16,116 bases of DNA from Actinomycetes bacterium (GCA_021844725.1 JAKBSX010000014.1:1-16116); one strand, 5' to 3'; counted from the first letter of the stretch, positions 6,182 to 13,079 are shown. Numbers and translations are program-made. Notes: generated from the letters alone by a model not told the origin.

Positions 6182-7429
6182 CTAGGCAAAAAAGGCTTCA
6201 GCCTTGGCCAGTGCGTCAACTAATGCGTCGACATCGTCTTGCTGGTTGTAAATGTAAAATGACGCTCTTGCGGTTGCGTTGACTCCCAGATGGCGCATTA
6301 GTGGCTTGGCGCAATGATGGCCAGCTCGAACGCAGACTCCGCTTTGATCTAGAATCTGAGACACGTCGTGGGGATGAATGTTCTTAAACTCAAACGAGAT
6401 TACGCCGCTTCTGTCGGCTATGTTGGTTGGACCATGAATTTTTATGTCTTCGCCAAACCTTGACTTTAATTGGTCGAAAGCGTACTCCATCAGCGAAACT
6501 TCATGGACTCTAATATTTTCCATTCCCAGATTTTCCAGATAGTCTATTGCGGCACCGAGTCCTATCGCTTCTGCTATCGGTGGCGTACCGGCTTCAAATT
6601 TCCATGGGATTTCATTGGGGGTAAAGCCATCCAGGCGCACATCTGAAATCATATCTCCACCGCCCATGAAAGGCGGTAATAACTCAAGCAGATGGGATTT
6701 GCCCCACAACATGCCAATTCCGGTTGGGCCAAGCATTTTATGACCAGTCATGGCTAAAAAATCAATCCCAAGAGTATTCACATCGGTCTTTATATGTGGA
6801 ACATACTGGGCGCCGTCGCCGATAACAAGGGCACCTTCATTATGGGCCATTTCAGCCAATTCTGAAATTGGATTCAAGGTTCCCAGAACGTTGGAGGTGA
6901 GAGTAATGCTGAGAACTTTGGCTCCCTTGAGAATCTGGTCTATGTTGTCGAGAATTAAGTAGCCGTTATCATCGATTGGAATATATCGAAGCTCGATTCC
7001 GAACTGTTCCTTTGCTATGAGCCAAGGAACCATATTTGCATGGTGCTCCATCTCACTAAGTACCACGATGTCTCCTGTTTTCAGCAGCTTTCTGGTCAGC
7101 GAGGTGGATAACAGATTGAGCGATTCAGTGGCATTTTTGCTAAACAGAATTTCTCTGGCCGGATGCGGGGCTGAAATGAACCTGCCAACTTTAATTCGGG
7201 AACTCTCGTATAGCTCAGTAGCCTGTTCCGCGATGTGGTAAACCCCTCGATGTACGTTGGCGTGAGTGGTTGAATAATAATTATCCATTGCATCGAGAAC
7301 ACATTGAGGTTTTTGGGATGATGCTCCTGAATCGAGGAAATAAAGTGGTTTCCCCTCAGGCTGGTTGAATATAGGGAAATCTTTTCTGATCTGATCGACA
7401 TTCAGTTGCGTGGTCAGGGTTTTGCTCAT
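6182..7429 (-). CDS. sufS: SufS, group II cysteine desulfurase
   Basis: A PLP enzyme that converts L-cysteine to alanine and passes persulfide sulfur to SufU. Counting from an upstream ATG at 7438 (418 residues), it has FLDSGASSQKP (34-44), EHHANMVPW (131-139), GDGAQ (207-211, PLP-ring Asp208), PLP Lys234 in TGHKMLGPTG, FEAGTPPIAE (281-290) and the catalytic-loop Cys376 in VRAGHHCAKPLM, the group II signature. I prefer the ATG at 7429, which gives 415 residues: it overlaps the sufC stop as ATGA and has AAGG about 9 bases upstream, whereas the upstream ATG abuts its only purine-rich stretch. Tight coupling on both sides places it in a sufC-sufS-sufU unit. Confidence 0.96.
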   Translation of the reverse strand: MSKTLTTQLNVDQIRKDFPIFNQPEGKPLYFLDSGASSQKPQCVLDAMDNYYSTTHANVHRGVYHIAEQATELYESSRIKVGRFISAPHPAREILFSKNATESLNLLSTSLTRKLLKTGDIVVLSEMEHHANMVPWLIAKEQFGIELRYIPIDDNGYLILDNIDQILKGAKVLSITLTSNVLGTLNPISELAEMAHNEGALVIGDGAQYVPHIKTDVNTLGIDFLAMTGHKMLGPTGIGMLWGKSHLLELLPPFMGGGDMISDVRLDGFTPNEIPWKFEAGTPPIAEAIGLGAAIDYLENLGMENIRVHEVSLMEYAFDQLKSRFGEDIKIHGPTNIADRSGVISFEFKNIHPHDVSQILDQSGVCVRAGHHCAKPLMRHLGVNATARASFYIYNQQDDVDALVDALAKAEAFFA

Positions 7430-8172
7430 TTTCGCCATCCTTCGTATCCCTCGGATTCCAGCCTTTCTGAGAGCTCCATCCCGCCTGATGCCACAATGTT
7501 TCCATCGATCATAATATGTACGAAATCTGGGGACAGTTCATCAAGAATTCGTTGGTAGTGGGTAATAAGAGCTACCCCCAGGTCTGGGTTTTTCTTGCGG
7601 ACTTCATTTACTCCTCTGGCTACAACGCGTAAAGCATCTATATCCAAACCGGAGTCAGTTTCATCCAGTATCGCTATCTCAGGTTCTAAAAGTGCCATTT
7701 GGAGAATTTCATTTCTCTTTTTTTCTCCGCCGGAAAATCCTTCGTTGAGGTATCTCTGGGAAAATGACGGATCCATTCCCAGTTTGTCCATCCATTCCAT
7801 CATTTCGAAGCGGATTTCGAGAGCGGAAATGTCAGTGGCTTTCCTGGCTGACACTGCTTGGCGGAGAAACTGAATTACGGAAACCCCTGCAATTTCCTGA
7901 GGATACTGAAACGCCAGGAACATTCCAGCTTTTGCTCGTGCGTCAGTAGACCATCCTGATATATCTTCGCCATGGAAAATGATCTGCCCAGATTTTATTT
8001 TGTAGTCTGGGTTTCCGAGAAGAGTATTAGCCAACGTTGACTTGCCAGAACCGTTTGGCCCCATAATTGCGTGTACTTCACCCTTATTGATTGTTAGAGA
8101 CAGTCCCTTAACGATACTTTGTCCTTCGGCTGTGACGTGTAGGTCTTTAACTTCAAATAAAGGTGTAGGCAT
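7426..8172 (-). CDS. sufC: SufC, Fe-S assembly ATPase (second copy)
   Basis: A 248-residue SufC with Walker A GPNGSGKST (38-46), Q-loop FQYP, signature FSGGEKKRNE (146-155), Walker B IAILDE (166-171), DSGLDIDAL and H-loop His205. It is clearly a SufC but diverges from the copy at 736-1524 through much of the helical region (EWMDKLGMDPSFSQRYLNEG here), suggesting different ancestry or long separation. No SufB or SufD is beside it, so it either shares the distant scaffold or replaces the other ATPase under some condition. The stop overlaps the sufS ATG. Ribosome binding is unusual: the only AGGAG lies 16 bases before the ATG and is held in a hairpin (8189-8206). Confidence 0.95.
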   Translation of the reverse strand: MPTPLFEVKDLHVTAEGQSIVKGLSLTINKGEVHAIMGPNGSGKSTLANTLLGNPDYKIKSGQIIFHGEDISGWSTDARAKAGMFLAFQYPQEIAGVSVIQFLRQAVSARKATDISALEIRFEMMEWMDKLGMDPSFSQRYLNEGFSGGEKKRNEILQMALLEPEIAILDETDSGLDIDALRVVARGVNEVRKKNPDLGVALITHYQRILDELSPDFVHIMIDGNIVASGGMELSERLESEGYEGWRK

Positions 8173-8188
8173 AGTTAGCAGTCTATTA

Positions 8189-8206
8189 CTCCTATGACGA
8201 TAGGAG
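8189..8206 (-). promoter_or_regulatory. Palindromic hairpin or operator in the sufC2 leader
   Basis: CTCCTAT (8189-8195) and ATAGGAG (8200-8206) form a perfect 7-base inverted repeat with a 4-base centre, in the 48 bases between the nitroreductase stop and the sufC start. On the transcribed strand the 3' arm contains AGGAG, the only SD-like sequence before sufC, so folding would hide it. As DNA it could equally be an operator for an Fe-S-responsive regulator; it matches no site I can name. Confidence 0.5.
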
Positions 8207-8220
8207 AAACCCCGGTGGCG

Positions 8221-8892
8221 TTATTTTTGCCCCCAGTAAGTGATTAGGGGGTTAACATTGATCTCATGCTTTGGATTTTTCTGGAGTTCAGGACCGGTAC
8301 CAAAATATAACCAGCCGATCAGATGGTCATTTTCATCAAATCCGAGTGCTCGTTTTACATATGGGTCATAGTTGGGGTCACCTGTTCTCCACATGGATCC
8401 AAATCCCATGGCAGTAGCGGCTAGAAGCATGTTTTCACAGGCTGCTGCGCCGGAGAGCATCTGTTCTATAGTGGGGATTTTATTGTTTGCCTCAACTTTA
8501 ACTGCCACAACTATAACCACTGGAGCTCGAAGAAGTTTATTTTGTTCTTTTGCAATCTGAGCGTCGCTAGCCTCTATACCTTGAGCAGCGAGTCGGATTG
8601 TTAGCGCCTCAGCTAGGAATTCACCAAACTTGGCTCGTTGGTCACCCTCGATAACGATGAACCGCCATGGGGTTAAGCGGCCATGATCTGGTGCAGCGGC
8701 CCCGGCTTTGATGATCGTTTCTATCTCATCGGTGTTGGGTCCCGGTGGAGTTAACCTCCCTATTGATTTTCTTGTAAACAGCAGATTTAGATACTGGTTT
8801 GATGTTATTGTTCGGGGATTCGAAGAGTTGTAGGAGATTTTGTCACCACCCTCGTTTGATCCACTCGTCCAGGTGTGGAAGTTCGTTACCAA
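8221..8892 (-). CDS. Nitroreductase-family FMN oxidoreductase
   Basis: Up to 223 residues, similar to the YdjA-like branch of the nitroreductase fold, cytosolic FMN flavoproteins that reduce nitro or quinone compounds with NAD(P)H. Visible family features are FTRKSIGRL (39-47), AAAPDHGRLTPWRFIVIEG (65-83) for FMN binding, MLSGAAACENMLLAATAMGFGSMW and YFGTGP near the end. The physiological substrate is unknown. The start is a problem: the only standard initiation codon in frame before the conserved region is TTG at 8892, which has no nearby SD sequence and overlaps the upstream gene by 50 bases. A rarer start nearer residue 19 (ATC, preceded by GAGGGTGGTG) is possible. The gene is followed by sufC 48 bases on, so it may be read with the SUF genes. 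Confidence 0.88.
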   Translation of the reverse strand: MVTNFHTWTSGSNEGGDKISYNSSNPRTITSNQYLNLLFTRKSIGRLTPPGPNTDEIETIIKAGAAAPDHGRLTPWRFIVIEGDQRAKFGEFLAEALTIRLAAQGIEASDAQIAKEQNKLLRAPVVIVVAVKVEANNKIPTIEQMLSGAAACENMLLAATAMGFGSMWRTGDPNYDPYVKRALGFDENDHLIGWLYFGTGPELQKNPKHEINVNPLITYWGQK

Positions 8893-9457
8893 TCGTAGTA
8901 GAACTTCCGTGACCCGGCAGTACGAGAGTTTCCGGGCTCAGCTCCTTGAACAGCCTGTTTTCGATGGAGTTTATTATGGTTGGAAAATCCCCACCTTCAA
9001 ATTTGGTGGCACCCGGCCCACCAGGGAACAAGGTGTCTCCACTGAAGAGGATTCGATGTTTGTCAAGCAAAAAACAGACTGAGCCTGGGGTGTGGCCAGG
9101 TGTTTTAATAGCGCGTAACTGTAATTTGCCTATAGTGATTGTTTGGCCATCTTCGATGAGATAGTCATAGCTTGGCAGCATCTTTGCATCGCCTTCAGTT
9201 ACTCCCACGCTGTAACCTTGCTCCCTGAGCTGGTCGACTGCTCCAATGTGGTCCCAATGCCCATGAGTTTCGACGATCGTTTTGACATTTAAGTCACGCG
9301 AAAGCTCCATTAGCTTATGGTGCTCGTTGGCGGCATCGATGAGCACTGATTCTCCGCTGTCGCTACACCTGATGACAAAGACGTTGTTGTCAATCGGTCC
9401 CACTACTGTCTTGTAGATCTCGACGCCGTCTTGGCGAATGAATGGTTCCAGTTTCAA
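8843..9457 (-). CDS. Metallo-beta-lactamase-fold hydrolase, glyoxalase II-like
   Basis: A 204-residue metal-dependent hydrolase. The ligand set is complete: THGHWDH (His65, His67, Asp69, His70), His122 in PGHTPGSV, Asp141 in FSGDTLFPGG and His183 in LPGHG. This is the pattern of hydroxyacylglutathione hydrolase-like enzymes, which cleave thioesters; in actinobacteria, which use mycothiol, the natural substrate is unclear. The TTG start at 9457 has AGGAGG (complement of 9462-9467) 4 bases upstream and no better codon nearby. It is first in a leftward array with the nitroreductase and sufC-sufS-sufU, and divergent from the acyl-CoA dehydrogenase. Confidence 0.92.
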   Translation of the reverse strand: MKLEPFIRQDGVEIYKTVVGPIDNNVFVIRCSDSGESVLIDAANEHHKLMELSRDLNVKTIVETHGHWDHIGAVDQLREQGYSVGVTEGDAKMLPSYDYLIEDGQTITIGKLQLRAIKTPGHTPGSVCFLLDKHRILFSGDTLFPGGPGATKFEGGDFPTIINSIENRLFKELSPETLVLPGHGSSTTIGNELPHLDEWIKRGW

Positions 9458-9483
9458 ATCTCCTCCTAGAAGGATATGTCTCT

Positions 9484-9520
9484 TCAGTATTTGGTAAATT
9501 TGTGACAGACAATCTATTAA
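9484..9520. promoter_or_regulatory. Candidate divergent promoters of the hydrolase and acyl-CoA dehydrogenase genes
   Basis: On the - strand TTGTCT (9512 to 9507) and TACTGA (9489 to 9484) are 17 bases apart and would serve the hydrolase. On the + strand TTGGTA (9491-9496) and TATTAA (9515-9520) are 18 bases apart and would serve the dehydrogenase. The two overlap face to face, so they would compete. Box matches are only moderate. Confidence 0.3.
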
Positions 9521-9594
9521 AAGGTTACCTGAAAGTGAGGGTAGTCCTTTTTAGTGCACCCCATTCTATGAACTTTACTATTTGGGAGTCCGAT

Positions 9595-10707
9595 TTGGAT
9601 TTAGTATTTAGTCCGGAACAAGAGGAGTTTCGCTCTGCTCTAAGGCGATTTTTGAGCGACAAATCTCCGATGAGCGAAGTCCGGCGATTGATGGAGACAG
9701 CAGAGGGATTCGATCAGGCTGTTTGGACCCAGATGGTTTCACAGCTTGGAATCACCTCGGTCATAATTCCAGAACGTTTTGGGGGATTTGGGCTTAGCCA
9801 GGTTGAGGCAGGTATTATTTTCGAAGAATTAGGCCGTTGCTTGGCTTGTCTGCCCTATTTGTCAACCGTGGGAATGGGTGTGAATATCCTTCTTGCCAGT
9901 GGGGATGAAAAAGCATGCAAAATGCTTTTGCCTGGCGTTGCTGCCGGGGTTACCCGGTTGGCTGTTTGTGCATGGGAGCCCGGAAATAACTGGGATATTC
10001 AAGCAATGACCACAGTCGCAAACAATGCTGGACAGATCACCGGTTGTAAAACTTATGTGCTCGATGGACTTAGCGCCACTCAACTTTTGGTATTGGCTAT
10101 TGATGGGGATGGACTCGAGAGTCTGTACCTAATTGATGCAGCCAGTCCCACTTTGCATAAAGCCTCTTTGTCCACCTTCGATTTGACCCGAAAATTTGCA
10201 GAGGTAAGTTTTGATTCAACACCAGCACGATTGGTCGGAGAGCGGGGAAAGGGGGCAGGATACTATTTTCAAATGCTAAATAGGGCATTGATATCGATGG
10301 CATCAGAACAGGTTGGATCAGCCCAGGCTATCCTAGATATGGCAGTGGGTTATAGTCGAAGCAGAACTCAGTTTGGCCGTCCTATAGGTTCTTTTCAGGC
10401 CATCAAACACAAATGTGCTGACATGTTGGTTGAGGTTGAGTCAGCCAGATCCGCCTCATACTATGCAAGTTGGGTCGTCGATAACGACGAATCAAATTTG
10501 GAGATGGCTGCATGCACTGCCAAGTCGTATTGTTCGGCTGCCCTAAGCCATGCGGCAGAGGAAAACATTCAGATTCATGGTGGGATCGGTTTCACATGGG
10601 AACACGATGCCCATCTTTATTTGAAACGGGCTAAGTCTTCGGAGCAGATGTTTGGAACTCCTATGGAGTTCCGGGAAAGATTGGCTGAGCGGCTGGGAAT
10701 CAATTAG
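9595..10707 (+). CDS. Acyl-CoA dehydrogenase family protein
   Basis: A 370-residue FAD flavoprotein of the acyl-CoA dehydrogenase fold, which introduces an alpha,beta double bond into acyl-CoA thioesters. The N-terminal helical domain starts with LVFSPEQEEFRSALRRFL, a beta domain follows, and the C-terminal helical domain has RSRTQFGRPIGSFQAIKHKCADM and IQIHGGIGFTWEHDAHLYLKRA, characteristic of the FadE type common in actinobacteria. Substrate chain type (fatty, branched or steroid) cannot be told; some relatives work as heterotetramers with a second subunit, which is absent here. I chose the TTG at 9595 because GGGAG lies 6 bases upstream and MDLVFSPEQEEF is a family-like start. An ATG at 9568 and a GTG at 9535 are in frame with poorer ribosome sites. 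The gene stands alone, divergent from the hydrolase. Confidence 0.9.
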   Translation: MDLVFSPEQEEFRSALRRFLSDKSPMSEVRRLMETAEGFDQAVWTQMVSQLGITSVIIPERFGGFGLSQVEAGIIFEELGRCLACLPYLSTVGMGVNILLASGDEKACKMLLPGVAAGVTRLAVCAWEPGNNWDIQAMTTVANNAGQITGCKTYVLDGLSATQLLVLAIDGDGLESLYLIDAASPTLHKASLSTFDLTRKFAEVSFDSTPARLVGERGKGAGYYFQMLNRALISMASEQVGSAQAILDMAVGYSRSRTQFGRPIGSFQAIKHKCADMLVEVESARSASYYASWVVDNDESNLEMAACTAKSYCSAALSHAAEENIQIHGGIGFTWEHDAHLYLKRAKSSEQMFGTPMEFRERLAERLGIN

Positions 10708-10763
10708 TCCATTGGATTCAAAAGAGCAGGGAACCACCGGGTCAGGATTTAGCAATCATAAAG

Positions 10764-10823
10764 TTTACTGGAATCCAAATCAGATTCGACTCGGTTGGTA
10801 GAAGGTTGGGTAGTTCCAGTAAA
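10764..10823 (+). repeat. Upstream member of two competing hairpins (antiterminator-like)
   Basis: TTTACTGGAA (10764-10773) and TTCCAGTAAA (10814-10823) are a perfect 10-base inverted pair with a 40-base loop. The right arm is the same segment that can instead pair with 10850-10856, so the two structures exclude each other. Located between the dehydrogenase stop and the small membrane protein gene. Confidence 0.45.
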
Positions 10824-10862
10824 ACGCCGCGGCAGTAATAGTTTGCCGATTACTGGCCTTTT
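10816..10862 (+). terminator. Candidate terminator between the dehydrogenase and small membrane protein genes
   Basis: CCAGTAA (10816-10822) pairs with TTACTGG (10850-10856), enclosing a second stem, CGGCA (10830-10834) with TGCCG (10844-10848). Four T follow (10859-10862), then AGGGTTTT. The seven unpaired bases on the left make it imperfect. It would end transcription of the dehydrogenase gene 110-155 bases after its stop, or attenuate the next gene. Confidence 0.4.
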
Positions 10863-10889
10863 AGGGTTTTCGCTTAAGCTGGTAATCAA

Positions 10890-11087
10890 ATGGATTTAAA
10901 GCCGTCGCACTATCGGGAACCGAGACTGCTCCGTCAGCGATACCTGAGGCTAGTCACCATTGGCGGGTCTATTCTTCTGCTGGCTTTGCCGCCTTGGGTA
11001 TTAGGTGACTTACATTGGCTGTTGATTGCGGTGGTGGGCGCCGGATCGGTAGTTATAGTGGCTGCAGCTACAAGATCACGCAGGTAG
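10890..11087 (+). CDS. Small two-helix membrane protein, unknown function
   Basis: A 65-residue hypothetical protein. The N-terminal 21 residues are basic and polar (RLLRQRYLR); two hydrophobic segments follow, about 22-39 and 43-60, with a short turn containing GDLHW and a basic tail RSRR. The charge pattern predicts both ends in the cytoplasm. No family is recognised. The ATG at 10890 has no clear SD sequence, so the call rests on the coherent membrane profile, the 33-base gap to the next gene on the same strand, and the absence of anything better on either strand. It might be cotranscribed with the alpha/beta-hydrolase-fold protein. Confidence 0.55.
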   Translation: MDLKPSHYREPRLLRQRYLRLVTIGGSILLLALPPWVLGDLHWLLIAVVGAGSVVIVAAATRSRR

Positions 11088-11120
11088 GGTGTCAGGCAAT
11101 TGTCGAAAAGGGTGCCGTAA

Positions 11121-11873
11121 GTGGAGACAGAGATTGAGGGAAATTCAGGCGTACTAAAGTGCTACATCTCTCAAAGTAGTTCCAAAGTAAAGCATGCTGG
11201 GCAAGGTAATCAATTATTGATTGCCAATTTTGGCTTTCCAATCGTCAAGCCGATCCAGGGCACTGACCTATTTCATAAGGAGCTTATCGAGCGCGTGGCA
11301 AATCAATCAGGTTGGACGGTTGTTTCCTTGGTTTGCTCAGGACTTGGGGGCTCATCCGGCAGCTTTTCGCCAATGGGATGGTGCGATGACATTGAGACAG
11401 TCTCTCGCTATTTTGTGGAAAGTACGAAAGTCAAATCAGTACTGTTGGTGGGCTATGATTTTAGCGCTGATGTGTGTCTGGCAGTAGCTGCGAGATCAGA
11501 ATTCGTACGCGGTGTGGCGACTGTGTCGCCGATCATATCTCTGGAGTCCTATATTGATAATCCTCTCCAGCTTGCAGCGAAGGCTCAGGGTGTTGGAGTA
11601 AAAGTTCCCAGAAAATCGTCGGAGCTAGTTCCCTGGTCGGATCAGTTGAGAGAGATAAGTCCTATCGAGTCAGCTAATCGCCTTAAAGACAAGGAATGGC
11701 TTGTGATTCATGGTCGTGACGATGAACAAGTAAGGGAAGGCGAACTTCGTGATTTTTTAAATATCCACGGATCGGCAGCTGAGTCCCATTTTGTAAGCGC
11801 AGCCGATCACCAACTGGTTACCGATCCCAGAATGGTGGCCATCCTTTTGGGGTGGATGGAGCGAAATAATTAA
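11121..11873 (+). CDS. Alpha/beta-hydrolase-fold protein with Asp in the nucleophile position
   Basis: A 250-residue protein of the alpha/beta-hydrolase fold. The oxyanion-side strand IANFGFP (34-40), CSGLGGSSGSFSP (72-84), the acid-loop HGRDDE (197-202, Asp201) and the His loop AADHQLVTDPR (227-237, His230) line up with S33-type hydrolases. The nucleophile elbow, normally G-x-S-x-G, reads GYDFSAD (111-117): Asp113 replaces Ser and the following Gly is Ser115. That could mean an Asp-nucleophile mechanism, as in dehalogenases and epoxide hydrolases, or loss of catalysis. The GTG start at 11121 has AAAAGGG about 8 bases upstream. Its stop overlaps the convergent thiE stop by 3 bases (stops share TTAA). 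Substrate unknown. Confidence 0.8.
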   Translation: METEIEGNSGVLKCYISQSSSKVKHAGQGNQLLIANFGFPIVKPIQGTDLFHKELIERVANQSGWTVVSLVCSGLGGSSGSFSPMGWCDDIETVSRYFVESTKVKSVLLVGYDFSADVCLAVAARSEFVRGVATVSPIISLESYIDNPLQLAAKAQGVGVKVPRKSSELVPWSDQLREISPIESANRLKDKEWLVIHGRDDEQVREGELRDFLNIHGSAAESHFVSAADHQLVTDPRMVAILLGWMERNN

Positions 11874-12508
11874 ATTCCCAGTGCTTGATTTATAGCTTCT
11901 CGCAATAGGCGAGCGGCTTTGTAGGGATCTTCGGAAAGGGTGAGATATCTGACAACAACGAAATGGCGGATTCCCACTGAGACAAGGTCATTTATTTGAG
12001 AGGGTTGAATCCCACCCGTTACGAATACCGGTTTGGGCGAAAGTTTGCTTGCTTTGTCGGCATAGGTTTGTCCGACTCCGGGTCGTCCCGGCTTGGTCGG
12101 GGTCGGAACTATGGGTCCCGCGGAGATGTAATCGACGTCTTCAGAAAGGCTTGCCTTGAGTTCTTTGTCGCCATGTGTTGAAAGTCCAATTATTGCCTCA
12201 GGAAAGATCTTTCTAGCCAGCGAAACCGGAATATCTTCTTGGCCTAGGTGGACTCCGTCAGCCTCTACTTCGATTGCTATGTCAGGCCTGTCGTTAATGA
12301 TAAAGGGGACTCCGAAATCTTTGGTGATCTTGCGGATTTCCCTCGAGTACTGAATTATTGTTTTCGCGTCAGCTGTCTTATCTCGAATTTGAAGCACGTC
12401 CACACCACCTTTTAGAGCCGAGACGACAAAATCTGCCAAGTCGTCTCTAAGGGGCGCGCAAAGGTATAAGTTGCGAGACGTTATATCAAACATTCGGGAG
12501 CTATCCAT
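11870..12508 (-). CDS. thiE: ThiE, thiamine phosphate synthase
   Basis: A 212-residue TIM-barrel enzyme that joins the pyrimidine (HMP-PP) and thiazole phosphate to make thiamine monophosphate. Family motifs: LQIRDK (39-44), INDRPDIA (71-78), ADGVHLGQED (83-92), IIGLSTH (106-112), YISAGPIVPTPTKPGRPGVG (127-146) and VFVTGGI (161-167) ahead of VVVRYL. All phosphate and Mg-binding segments are present. The ATG at 12508 overlaps the end of the HhH-GPD gene by 8 bases and no SD sequence is obvious; a second ATG at 12493 is possible. No other thi gene is in the window and there is no TPP riboswitch in front, since the upstream region is coding. The product, as TPP, is the cofactor of the AceE encoded two genes upstream, but functional linkage is only a guess. 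Confidence 0.93.
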   Translation of the reverse strand: MDSSRMFDITSRNLYLCAPLRDDLADFVVSALKGGVDVLQIRDKTADAKTIIQYSREIRKITKDFGVPFIINDRPDIAIEVEADGVHLGQEDIPVSLARKIFPEAIIGLSTHGDKELKASLSEDVDYISAGPIVPTPTKPGRPGVGQTYADKASKLSPKPVFVTGGIQPSQINDLVSVGIRHFVVVRYLTLSEDPYKAARLLREAINQALGI

Positions 12509-13079
12509 TAGCGGTTTTACTCTTAGCTTTCATTTCCGCTTTGTACTGGCGCACCCGGGACAGTGATTGTGCATCAGTAATGTCAGCAATTGACATGAAT
12601 GTGTTTGGATCTCCAAATGGTTTTGCCGCTTCCTGCCAACCCGTAACGGAAAGTCCTAATTGCTTACCGAGCAGGGCGATGAATATTTTTGTTTTCATTT
12701 CGCCAAATCCGGGGAGCTTATTTATTCTATTTTTGAGGTCTTGGCCATCTTGAGCCAATTTCCAAATCTTGCTGGCATCATTTTGGTACTGGGATGCAAC
12801 TACTGTGCATATTTCTTGAACTCTTTTGGCCATCGATGCCGGAAATCTATGCAGAGCCGGTTTTATAGCAAATATTTTTTCTAACTCTGAAGGATCAATT
12901 TCCGCTAATCGAGAGGCATCAAGCGGTTCTCCTAGCCTTTCCTGTAGAAGGTACGGGGCAATAAATGCCTTTTCGAGGGTAATTTGCTGGTCTAGGACAA
13001 GCCCAATCAGTAGTGCAAGCGGTGACTCCGCCAACAGCTGATCAGCTTGTTCATTTTGGGTTAGTACCAATTTTGTCAA
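12501..13079 (-). CDS. HhH-GPD-type base-excision repair family protein
   Basis: A 192-residue protein of the helix-hairpin-helix DNA glycosylase superfamily, in the short form typical of actinobacteria. Visible parts are LLIGLVLDQQITLEKAF (23-39), KPALHRFPASMAKR (73-86) and the hairpin LPGFGEMKTKIF (122-133) with lysines 129 and 131 near the catalytic Lys position of endonuclease III. The Asp that follows the hairpin in classical members (VDTH-like) is not seen; the segment reads LSVTGWQEAAKPFGD, and no Fe-S cysteine cluster is present. Glycosylase activity is therefore inferred from fold only. The TTG start has GGGGG (complement of 13086-13090) 6 bases upstream. It overlaps thiE by 8 bases, so the two are coupled. 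Confidence 0.82.
   Translation of the reverse strand: MTKLVLTQNEQADQLLAESPLALLIGLVLDQQITLEKAFIAPYLLQERLGEPLDASRLAEIDPSELEKIFAIKPALHRFPASMAKRVQEICTVVASQYQNDASKIWKLAQDGQDLKNRINKLPGFGEMKTKIFIALLGKQLGLSVTGWQEAAKPFGDPNTFMSIADITDAQSLSRVRQYKAEMKAKSKTANG

Noticed and set aside
9497..9505. Shared 9-mer TCACAAATT (here on the - strand and at 1538-1546) as a common regulator site
   Set aside because: A/T-rich 9-mers recur by chance in 16 kb on two strands, and the second site lacks the inverted partner.
10712..10778. Inverted pair TTGGATTC / GAATCCAA after the acyl-CoA dehydrogenase gene
   Set aside because: Eight-base arms with a 51-base spacer and no T-run; the right arm partly overlaps the stronger pairing at 10764-10823.
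12509..12600. TPP riboswitch in front of thiE
   Set aside because: The sequence upstream of thiE is coding for the HhH-GPD protein and shows none of the conserved TPP-aptamer segments.
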